In this document: piece by piece, positions 15,198 through 21,966 of the stretch
Layout of the letters: each line of letters begins with the position of its first letter
How positions within the stretch are numbered: position 1 is the first letter of the stretch
Source of the DNA: a virus
Reading direction: 5' to 3' (one strand)
IMG/VR virus record: IMGVR_UViG_3300003937_000003
Location: 1 to 29,547 of that record
DNA length: 29,547 nucleotides
Position numbers and translations under genes: made by a program
The notes under the pieces: model-generated
Told to the model about the DNA's origin: nothing
Databases searched by the model: none
The model's input: the letters and a program-made list of their open reading frames with translations, nothing else

Positions 15198-15405
15198 AGA
15201 ACTAAACAGAGAATTTGAAAAACTAACAGCAGACTTATGTGCTGATGGAGTAAATGATCCATTAGCGTGTGCAGGAATTATGATGGCACAAGCCATGAGA
15301 ATTTATAAAACTGCTCTTAATGAAAATGAATTTAATATAATGACTGAAACAATATTAAAAAGTAGAAAAGACATTATTGAATTTGAAAGTCCTACAATTA
15401 ATTAG
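15187..15405 (+). CDS. Small helical protein of unknown function
   Basis: This 72-residue protein is predicted mostly helical with an amphipathic start (FEELNREFEKLTADL) and a central Ala/Met-rich helix (CAGIMMAQAMRIYKTAL). No metal or nucleotide motif is seen. Start ATG 15187 has AAAGGAG (about 15177-15182) upstream and overlaps the MazG-like gene by 11 bases. Its stop is directly followed by the ATG of the next small gene. Small proteins of this kind are frequent in T4-like marine phages, but I cannot assign a function. Confidence 0.65.
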   Translation: MTFEELNREFEKLTADLCADGVNDPLACAGIMMAQAMRIYKTALNENEFNIMTETILKSRKDIIEFESPTIN

Positions 15406-15567
15406 ATGGTAAATAAAAATAAATTGTGGATGAAAACTACGTGGACTTATGACGATTGGTTAAAAAAGTATAAAGGCAAATCTGTTCATGAAATTACTAT
15501 AAACGAACACACAAAGTGGTCTAAAGAATTTAAAGGTTGGAAAGTAGGTAACATTGAGAAAGTATAG
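15406..15567 (+). CDS. 53-residue basic, Trp-rich small protein
   Basis: ATG 15406 begins directly after the previous stop and the frame closes at TAG 15565-15567. The product is rich in Lys and has five tryptophans spread over its length (for example MKTTWTYDDWLKKYKG), an unusual composition that suggests a real, possibly nucleic-acid-binding peptide. It overlaps the next gene's GTG by one base (TAGTG). No family is recognised. The tight packing on both sides supports its being a gene. Confidence 0.55.
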   Translation: MVNKNKLWMKTTWTYDDWLKKYKGKSVHEITINEHTKWSKEFKGWKVGNIEKV

Positions 15568-16493
15568 TGGAATATTCCCTTACATTATTTAAAAGCATAT
15601 TCGATAACAAGACTGGCAAACGTATGGACTTTAGTAAGTACCATCAGTTTGAACATTTGTTATTTGAGTTAGCCCAACAGAAACGCAAAGATAAGAAGTC
15701 GGCTCCCCTTATATCTCCTGCAATTTACGTAGAAGATACGACTCGTGCGAATAATAATGTACTCGGTTGGGCTGGGTGGACGGCAGTAGATGTAGATGAA
15801 CATGTATTCGATGGTAATCTTGAGCAAGAATTATTAGATCGTTATGGAAAATGGAATCATGTTGTTTACTCTACTGCCTCATCTACTCGTGAACATCCTA
15901 AATTTAGATTAGTTTTTCCATTAACAATACATGTACCAAAAGAAAAGATTAAACATTTTTGGTTTGCATTGAATAAAGAATTAGGTGATGTAGGTGATCC
16001 TCAAACGAAAGATCTATCACGTATGTATTATGTTCCAGGCAAATACGAAGGTGCATATAATTTTATATTTAATAATTTCTGTGGTGAAGATATGAATCCA
16101 TATGAGATTATGTCAAAGCATGATTATGTTGAAAGATCAGGTTCATTAATAGATAATCTACCACCTGAAATACGTAAGGCTATGTTAGCACATCGTAAAA
16201 ATGAAATGGTAAATACAGATGTGTCATGGAGTAATTACAAAGATTGTCCATTTGTAAATAAAAAATTAGTAAAAGAATATAATGAAATCACTAATACGGG
16301 TTGGTATACGAAGATGTATTCAATTATGGTTTCAATTGCAGGTAATGCAATACGTAAAAAATATCCAATTACATCACAAGAAATTGCAGAATTATGTAGA
16401 CAAATTGATTTTGACAATGGTAATTGGTATGATAATAGACCATTAGATAAGGAGGCCGATCGTGCAATCGAATTTGTGTACGGAAACATTTAA
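15567..16493 (+). CDS. Primase-polymerase (AEP)-like protein
   Basis: This 308-residue protein shows a pattern typical of archaeo-eukaryotic primase-like domains of phages and plasmids: a metal-binding D75-V-D77 after a tryptophan-rich strand, YSTASSTREHPKFRLVFPL with H110 and R114, then D149 and R152 in KDLSRMYYVPG. A helical C-terminal region follows. T4-like phages normally use the DnaG-type gp61 primase, which is not in this window, so this protein may replace or supplement it. The start is GTG 15567, overlapping the previous stop. Catalytic activity is inferred from motif order only; a non-catalytic relative is possible. Confidence 0.55.
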   Translation: MEYSLTLFKSIFDNKTGKRMDFSKYHQFEHLLFELAQQKRKDKKSAPLISPAIYVEDTTRANNNVLGWAGWTAVDVDEHVFDGNLEQELLDRYGKWNHVVYSTASSTREHPKFRLVFPLTIHVPKEKIKHFWFALNKELGDVGDPQTKDLSRMYYVPGKYEGAYNFIFNNFCGEDMNPYEIMSKHDYVERSGSLIDNLPPEIRKAMLAHRKNEMVNTDVSWSNYKDCPFVNKKLVKEYNEITNTGWYTKMYSIMVSIAGNAIRKKYPITSQEIAELCRQIDFDNGNWYDNRPLDKEADRAIEFVYGNI

Positions 16494-17001
16494 TTATTTC
16501 GATTTAGACCAAGCTAAGATAGAGCAAAGGGCTAATGACGAGTTTGAAAAAATTACATTGACTGGTGGAAGACCAGCTGAAAGAATACTTTATCATTGTA
16601 AAATAGGTCAAGCTGCAGAAGTATATTTTCTAGATAAATGCGGATATACTGATAATCCAAAAGACTATCAAGATATATTTAATCCTGAAAGTGTGAATGT
16701 TGATGTTAAAGTTACAGAAAAAGGTGATCCTACACCAGGGCCTACATATGATATTCAAGGATGTTTTGATGGTGTAGTTGACCATATTATTGGTACAGTT
16801 TATCCTAAAGACCATCCAAAAGCTGGACAAATGAAAACACCGGGACTTGATAAAAGAAGATATGAATGGAATCAAGAAGTTGCTGATAAAATTTATTTTC
16901 TACATCATAACCCAACAACTAGACAATACACGTTTCTATGTACTGCATCTGCAAATAAAGAAGCACGTAAGTATGTACAAGACGCTGTAGATATGTTATA
17001 A
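16462..17001 (+). CDS. Candidate PD-(D/E)XK-type nuclease
   Basis: The start is GTG 16462 with an excellent AAGGAGG (16449-16455) inside the preceding gene; the overlap is 32 bases. The 179-residue protein has E53 in GQAAEVYFL, then D71 and a strand NVDVKVT with D81-V-K83. That spacing resembles the E...D...(D/E)xK core of the restriction-endonuclease-like fold. The DNA-binding or cleavage role is therefore a motif-level guess. Its last codons hold the next promoter: the stop TAA (16999-17001) is part of the -10 box TATAAT. Confidence 0.45.
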   Translation: MQSNLCTETFNYFDLDQAKIEQRANDEFEKITLTGGRPAERILYHCKIGQAAEVYFLDKCGYTDNPKDYQDIFNPESVNVDVKVTEKGDPTPGPTYDIQGCFDGVVDHIIGTVYPKDHPKAGQMKTPGLDKRRYEWNQEVADKIYFLHHNPTTRQYTFLCTASANKEARKYVQDAVDML

Positions 17002-17002
17002 T
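16971..17002 (+). promoter_or_regulatory. TATGTAC-type promoter of the modification operon
   Basis: GTATGTAC at 16971-16978 and TATAAT at 16997-17002 are 18 bp apart with an extended TGT. The whole promoter lies within the end of the candidate nuclease gene, and its stop codon is built into the -10 box. A CGAGGAG ribosome-binding site (17015-17021) precedes the next ATG. This promoter would transcribe the DUF1599 gene, gp42 and the four genes after it. Confidence 0.72.
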
Positions 17003-17027
17003 ATACTATATAAATCGAGGAGTAAAT

Positions 17028-17381
17028 ATGAAAGAATCATTAAAAGTTTTGCAGAAGGCTGCAGAAATTCAAACACAAAAATCAAACGATTATCAAAATC
17101 CTAATTCACGTATTCGTCAAGCAGATTATTATCAGCATGGCTGTGCTACATTATTAGATTTAATGTATGCAAAAGTATTACGTATGCAATCAGTACTTGA
17201 AGCTATGGAATCTGATCCAAATTATAATCCAAACTTTGAATCACTTGAAGATTCATGTGTCGATATTATAAATTATGCATCATTTTTTGTTAGCTATTCA
17301 CGTGGTAAAATGGATGGTCAAGATCCAACTCGTGATTTCTTAAATAGATTACCTAAACAAAATGTTAATACGACCGTATAG
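17028..17381 (+). CDS. DUF1599 / nucleotide-modification-associated domain 1 protein
   Basis: This 117-residue protein has the DUF1599 pattern: KSNDYQNPNSRIRQADYY near residues 18-35, KVLRMQSVLEA near 49-59, and ESLEDSCVDIINYASFF at about 71-87. The family is also called nucleotide modification associated domain 1 because it is found beside DNA base-modification genes; its reaction is not established. Here it is the first gene of the operon and overlaps gp42 (dCMP hydroxymethylase) by 20 bases, which fits that association. The acidic helices are reminiscent of all-alpha pyrophosphatases, so nucleotide binding is plausible. Confidence 0.75.
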   Translation: MKESLKVLQKAAEIQTQKSNDYQNPNSRIRQADYYQHGCATLLDLMYAKVLRMQSVLEAMESDPNYNPNFESLEDSCVDIINYASFFVSYSRGKMDGQDPTRDFLNRLPKQNVNTTV

Positions 17382-18114
17382 AGTATGTGATGTTCGTGAC
17401 TATTTTGTTGGTGCCAAACAAGGTGGCGGCTATGGTCAGACTATAGATAAAACTGGTGTAAAATGTATCGAATTAATTGGTGCATCATTTCTTGCAGATG
17501 AACCAGCAATATTCGGTACACCTAATATAGAATATATCCAAAAAGAAATTAGTTGGTATGAATCAATGTCTCTGAATATTAAAGACATATTTGGTCCAGA
17601 TAAAGAACCACCAGCAGCATGGCAATATGCAGCATCTAACGAAGGTTGGATACATTCTAATTATGGTTATCTTATTTTCCATGAACAAAATCACAATCAA
17701 TATGATAAGTGTTTAGCAGAATTAAAAGCTAATCCTAATTCACGTAGAGCTCTCATGATTTATAATAGACCTGAGATATGGAATGAATATGATATGGATG
17801 GTTGTTCAGATTTTATATGCACTAATTCAGTTGCTTATTATGTTCGTAATGATAAACTACATTGCTCGGTCTCTATGAGATCTAATGATGTCGTATATGG
17901 TTATAAGAATGATTATGCATGGCAACAATATGTGTTACATAATTTAGCAAATGATCTTAAAGTGGAAGTAGGCGATATGATTTGGCAAGTACAGAATTTA
18001 CATGTATATGAAAAACATTTTGACTTAATCAAACCAGGCCAAATTCCTGAACCAAAGCCGCAATTATCAACTGCAGCATCTTATGAAGGTTACGACAATA
18101 GGAATTATGGCTAA
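17362..18114 (+). CDS. 42: dCMP hydroxymethylase gp42
   Basis: This thymidylate-synthase-fold enzyme converts dCMP and methylene-THF to hydroxymethyl-dCMP, which lets the phage replace cytosine in its DNA. The 250 residues (T4 gp42 has 246) match T4 gp42 in KTGVKCIELIGASFLADEP at 30-48, SNYGY, SRRALMIYNRPE, SDFICTN with catalytic C153, and MRSNDVVYGYKNDYAWQ at 172-188. Counting from the RS pair, D184 stands where thymidylate synthases have the dUMP-specific Asn, as D179 does in T4 gp42, so dCMP specificity is supported. No PCH active site of thymidylate synthase is present. Start ATG 17362 overlaps DUF1599. Confidence 0.93.
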   Translation: MLIRPYRVCDVRDYFVGAKQGGGYGQTIDKTGVKCIELIGASFLADEPAIFGTPNIEYIQKEISWYESMSLNIKDIFGPDKEPPAAWQYAASNEGWIHSNYGYLIFHEQNHNQYDKCLAELKANPNSRRALMIYNRPEIWNEYDMDGCSDFICTNSVAYYVRNDKLHCSVSMRSNDVVYGYKNDYAWQQYVLHNLANDLKVEVGDMIWQVQNLHVYEKHFDLIKPGQIPEPKPQLSTAASYEGYDNRNYG

Positions 18115-19156
18115 GAAGTGGTTAAACGAAGAAGCACTAGATGTGCTTGTTAATTATTATTATCCAAGAGCTGCATGGCTACAAGATAATGTCAATTGGG
18201 GTCAATTAGATTACGAAGGTCCTGAAGCAAATAAAGAAGTTAATGATCCGCTATTACAAAAAATAGAAATTTACGATTGTTATACAAGAAATGCAGCTGG
18301 CTTTTCAAATGTATTACAAGACTTATTTCTTGGTTCTAAGACTCCTAAAAAAAGATGGCAAAATGAAAGGCGTAGAGATATATGTCGCTGGAATGATGAA
18401 ATCACATGGGGTCTATCAGCACGTTTTTGGGTAATGATGTGTCATCGTATTACCGGAAGTGGTGCATCGTTTGAAGATGACCATGGATATCGTAATAATA
18501 TTATGCAATATTGGGGAACACAATTTGCTAAAAATGGTATAAAAGAAATGAGTGAAAACATGGTAAAGATGAAAGCCAGTCAAGCAATATTTACTTCTAT
18601 TGGTAATCAACCACCTGCTCCAAAGAAGGGCACGAGTAATGTAGACTTCATGACAAAAGAATTGCCACAATTAATATTTAAATTTGTTGATTGGTTATTG
18701 TATGAAAAGATAGATGGTGAGTATAGAAAGACAATGAAAACTCATAAAGAAATTGTAGACTATTTCAATGCGTATAATAAATCAGCAGGTCATAGAAAGT
18801 TTAATTTTCAATATGCAGCATTCTCTATGGATTGTTCAGACTATTATCCTACAGCAGTAGACCCAGATTCACATACATATTTAGGCAATAATGCTATACG
18901 TTGTATGCAAAAGTTGTCATCAGGATATTCTTCAGATGAGTTCATGGATATATTAAGAGAACGTACAGGTGGAAGACCAAAAGATTTAGAAGATGTTATG
19001 TGTGACTTTGTTAGATTTGGACAGAATTATGTACCAAGAGGCAATGGTACATATGACCATATTCCAAGTGATATAACTAATAATAGTGGTTGGGAATCTG
19101 GTTGGAGACAAAGACAAGGTGAACCACCAGAACAAAACAATATATTACCAATTTAA
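18107..19156 (+). CDS. Helical protein A of the putative hypermodification cluster
   Basis: ATG 18107 (MAKKWLNEEALD) with TAGGA upstream overlaps the gp42 stop by 8 bases and is preferred over ATG 18083. The 349 residues are helical, rich in Trp, Tyr and Arg, with no signal peptide. Residues about 234-263 read YAAFSMDCSDYYP, then VDPDS and YLGNNA, which parallels FARYIAMTWPDLVDPES..GGTG in the next protein and loosely the PE....GPGA pattern of the 5-hydroxymethyluracil DNA kinase helical family (formerly aGPT-Pplase2). The relation is distant and unverified. Position directly after gp42 suggests action on hydroxymethylcytosine nucleotides or DNA. Confidence 0.75.
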   Translation: MAKKWLNEEALDVLVNYYYPRAAWLQDNVNWGQLDYEGPEANKEVNDPLLQKIEIYDCYTRNAAGFSNVLQDLFLGSKTPKKRWQNERRRDICRWNDEITWGLSARFWVMMCHRITGSGASFEDDHGYRNNIMQYWGTQFAKNGIKEMSENMVKMKASQAIFTSIGNQPPAPKKGTSNVDFMTKELPQLIFKFVDWLLYEKIDGEYRKTMKTHKEIVDYFNAYNKSAGHRKFNFQYAAFSMDCSDYYPTAVDPDSHTYLGNNAIRCMQKLSSGYSSDEFMDILRERTGGRPKDLEDVMCDFVRFGQNYVPRGNGTYDHIPSDITNNSGWESGWRQRQGEPPEQNNILPI

Positions 19157-20115
19157 TGCTGTTTGATAATCCAAATAATATAGTATATCCAAATACTACA
19201 GCTGTAGAATTAAATTCTAAAAAGAAACCTACAGATACGTGGATGCAAGACTATACTTTAGACCAAAGAAAAGAAAAGTTCTTTGAATTTTGTAATAAGT
19301 TTGATAAGAGAGAAGATGATTTATTAAGAGATGATTTTCAGATCTTTTCACATCGCTTGCATTGGCATGAACATCCTTATATAGATTTTTTTAAAGATAA
19401 AGAAACATCTTCATTCGACAAAATATGGTATACAATAGCATTCTCTTTTAGCAATGAACATTGGTTAACATTTAAAACACTGTACGATAATGGCAAAGAA
19501 GGATTACGTGAGAGATTTAGAAATCATCGTCACGCTCGTTCAGACTTATTTCAAATATATTATCCTAAAGGCACGAAGGTCAAAGATTGGTTAGTAGATG
19601 TACCTTATAAATGTGCAGAAGATATGGAAGGCATATTAAACACTGGACAAAAATGGACAATGATGCAAATAGCAAAAGAGTTTTGTAATTACTTTATGAC
19701 TCACCATGGTTTTAGAGCACCTATGTACCCATGCAAAAACTTTGCAAGATATATAGCAATGACATGGCCAGATCTGGTCGATCCTGAAAGTGTATTGTTT
19801 GGTGGCACAGGGCATTTCGATGGTATGCAACAAATATTTGGTGGTAAGAATTTAAACGGTAAAGTTAAATATGACATAGGTGACTATGGTGAATTTATTC
19901 CTACCAATAAATATGGTGAATTATGGATTGAACAAATGACTGAATTAGTAGAGGACTCTCGTAATCCTATGATGTCACAAAAATGGTTAAACGTAGAAGA
20001 TAAGACATGTTTCTTTTATAAACATATGGCTATTACTCATGGTGAGAAAAGGCCTACTAAAAGAATCCCAAGAGATTGGATATTTCCACAGGAGTTTAGA
20101 CTTGCCACACAATAA
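19156..20115 (+). CDS. Helical protein B of the putative hypermodification cluster
   Basis: ATG 19156 overlaps the stop of protein A by one base (TAATG). This 319-residue helical protein has a central FARYIAMTWPDLVDPESVLF followed by GGTGHFDGMQQIFGG at about 195-230. Small-residue plus G-x-G patterns after a PES are the most recognisable mark of the base-hypermodification helical proteins (HMUDK / aGPT-Pplase type), so I suggest a distant relationship with moderate doubt. An aromatic/His-rich stretch near residues 56-74 (SHRLHWHEHPY) could bind metal. A and B appear to be related neighbours and may work as a pair. Confidence 0.75.
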   Translation: MLFDNPNNIVYPNTTAVELNSKKKPTDTWMQDYTLDQRKEKFFEFCNKFDKREDDLLRDDFQIFSHRLHWHEHPYIDFFKDKETSSFDKIWYTIAFSFSNEHWLTFKTLYDNGKEGLRERFRNHRHARSDLFQIYYPKGTKVKDWLVDVPYKCAEDMEGILNTGQKWTMMQIAKEFCNYFMTHHGFRAPMYPCKNFARYIAMTWPDLVDPESVLFGGTGHFDGMQQIFGGKNLNGKVKYDIGDYGEFIPTNKYGELWIEQMTELVEDSRNPMMSQKWLNVEDKTCFFYKHMAITHGEKRPTKRIPRDWIFPQEFRLATQ

Positions 20116-20983
20116 ACATATAGAAGACGGATTTAATATCGATGTAGGTATGATGCAACCTGAGGAAGCAAAGGAATATTACTTAGATCTTGCTCAGTTT
20201 TGGACTGATCCTAATCCACCAATTGTTATAACTGAACATGATGGTATACGTTGTGTAAGAGATGACTTAATCGTTGGTTCAAAAACACGTGGTGGTGATT
20301 GTCTTATTAGTTCTCTTCCTCAGCATATAGATACTATTGTCTATGTTCAACCAAGAACGGGTTTAGCTGGAGTAAGTATATTAGATGTAGCAAAAAGACA
20401 TAATAAATCTGTAAGATTATTTATGCCTGCATCAAAAAAGATTTCACATCATCAAGCATGTTGCATAGAGGGAGGAGCAGAAGCATCTTTCCATCGTATT
20501 GCAGCTATGCCTAATCTAAATAAGATAGCAAAAGAATGGGCAGATCAGAAAGAAAATGCATTCTTTGTACCATTAGGATTAAAACATAGAATGGTTACAG
20601 CAGGACTTGTAAAGGTTGCATCACAAATAAAAGAACCTGAACAAGTATGGGTTGCTACATCAACAGGTGTATTGACACGTGCATTACAGATTGCTTGGCC
20701 AAATGCAGAATTTGTATCTGTGGCAGTAGCTCGTAATATGAAAGCAGGTGAATTAGGTAGAGCAAAAGTTATTAGTGAGCCTAAACAATTTATTGTGGCT
20801 GAAAAAGTAGAAAACCTTCCGCCATTTCCTTGTGTAGATACATATGATGGTAAAGTTTGGAAATATATTCCAAAGAATACTGATAAAGATATATTATTTT
20901 GGAATGTTGGTAGTGAACCTGTATTGAATGATATAACAATATATGAAACGGAAAGTTATAGAGATTGGGATAAGAACTTATGA
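20102..20983 (+). CDS. PLP-dependent enzyme, fold type II-like
   Basis: The preferred start is TTG 20102, placed 7 bases after AGGAG (20090-20094); ATG 20039 lies far inside the previous gene and lacks a site. The 293 residues carry VRDDLIVGSKTRGG at 52-65, matching the RxDL..G.(N/S)K.R signature of ACC deaminase/D-cysteine desulfhydrase-type enzymes with K61 as the Schiff-base lysine. TSTGVLTRAL at 186-195 sits where the phosphate-binding GSGGT loop is expected. PLP enzymes occur in phage thymidine-hypermodification pathways, where they process an amino acid attached to the base. Substrate here is unknown. It ends in an ATGA overlap. Confidence 0.75.
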   Translation: MPHNKHIEDGFNIDVGMMQPEEAKEYYLDLAQFWTDPNPPIVITEHDGIRCVRDDLIVGSKTRGGDCLISSLPQHIDTIVYVQPRTGLAGVSILDVAKRHNKSVRLFMPASKKISHHQACCIEGGAEASFHRIAAMPNLNKIAKEWADQKENAFFVPLGLKHRMVTAGLVKVASQIKEPEQVWVATSTGVLTRALQIAWPNAEFVSVAVARNMKAGELGRAKVISEPKQFIVAEKVENLPPFPCVDTYDGKVWKYIPKNTDKDILFWNVGSEPVLNDITIYETESYRDWDKNL

Positions 20984-21921
20984 TTACGGGAACATTCAAT
21001 AAAATACCACGTAAAAAGAATAGCCATGGATATGGTTGGGCTCGAACATGGTCAGAAAACCTAAATGTTCCTATTAATCACGATGGTAATAAAGCTGAAA
21101 TAATTTATGTAGACCATGGAGTAAACTTTGGTGGCAGTCTTAATTTATTTGGTGGATTTACACCTGAATTAAAACAACGTATAGATAATTTTCTATTAGC
21201 AGACGAAGTCTATTCACTTGACATGCCTATGCCAGAATATGGTAATATGTTAGCTAAGAGAAAAGATGTTGAGGATAAAGAATGGTGTGCACATGTTCAA
21301 GCTAAATGCTGGAATGCAAAAACATTATTATCGACAGATCTTGACACTACTTGGTTGACAATTGGTGATTCTCATACAGCAGCATTTGCCCCACCAGGGA
21401 GTATGGTTATTAAGACTGATGGACTTACACTTAATGGTCAAATCAGATCTGATTTTCAGTATATAAAAGATCATATATGGAAATGTAATAATCTAAAAGG
21501 AATCACAATGTCATTTGGTAACATTGATGTAAGACATCATCTTTGTAGATTAAATATAGATCCGAGAGATATGTGGATTGATTGGTTTAGATTTGGAGAT
21601 AGCTTACCTTTTGAGGTAGAGTATTCAACTCCATGGCCAATTGAGCATGAAGAAAGAAGATTACCAAAGACTGGTTATTATAGAGACCAACCATTTTGGG
21701 GTAGTCGTGAAGATAGAGTTATTCAATTAGAACGTATAATTGAAACATTCGAAAAGACTGATACTCCTAGAGTTGCATATCCACAAGATTGGTTAACAAT
21801 GGATCCAGAAGTATTTGCTAAAACAAAAATGGAAAGCACTAGCTCAGTACATATATCGCCTGAAAATTATAGAAGAAAAGACTTCGGTGAAGTATGTACT
21901 TTAGACGCTTTTATGATATAA
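20980..21921 (+). CDS. SGNH/GDSL-like hydrolase
   Basis: This 313-residue protein has the SGNH landmarks in order: WLTIGDSHTA with G129-D130-S131 as block I (candidate nucleophile S131), a DGLTLNGQ block at 147-154, a SFGNID block at 178-183 (G180, N181), and a late H291 in SSVHISPEN. The family includes esterases, deacylases and O-acetyltransferases. Start ATG 20980 overlaps the PLP-enzyme stop as ATGA, so the two are co-translated. It may attach or remove an acyl group in the base-modification pathway, which is inference. Its final codons contain the uvsX promoter, and its stop lies in the -10 box. Confidence 0.7.
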   Translation: MITGTFNKIPRKKNSHGYGWARTWSENLNVPINHDGNKAEIIYVDHGVNFGGSLNLFGGFTPELKQRIDNFLLADEVYSLDMPMPEYGNMLAKRKDVEDKEWCAHVQAKCWNAKTLLSTDLDTTWLTIGDSHTAAFAPPGSMVIKTDGLTLNGQIRSDFQYIKDHIWKCNNLKGITMSFGNIDVRHHLCRLNIDPRDMWIDWFRFGDSLPFEVEYSTPWPIEHEERRLPKTGYYRDQPFWGSREDRVIQLERIIETFEKTDTPRVAYPQDWLTMDPEVFAKTKMESTSSVHISPENYRRKDFGEVCTLDAFMI

Positions 21922-21938
21922 TATACTATATGAATTAA
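21892..21938 (+). promoter_or_regulatory. TATGTAC-type promoter of uvsX with start-site mini-ORF (ATG AAT TAA)
   Basis: GTATGTAC at 21892-21899 and TATAAT at 21917-21922 are 17 bp apart with an extended TGA, inside the end of the SGNH-like gene. An ATG at 21930, the predicted transcription start, gives a two-codon ORF ending TAA 21936-21938. A GAGGAG site follows at 21945-21950. Confidence 0.7.
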
Positions 21939-21966
21939 CTATTAGAGGAGAACTATTATCGGTATA

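Noticed and set aside
17362-18114. Thymidylate synthase as the function of this gene
   Set aside because: The active site reads FICTN rather than PCH and Asp replaces the dUMP-specific Asn, both as in T4 gp42.
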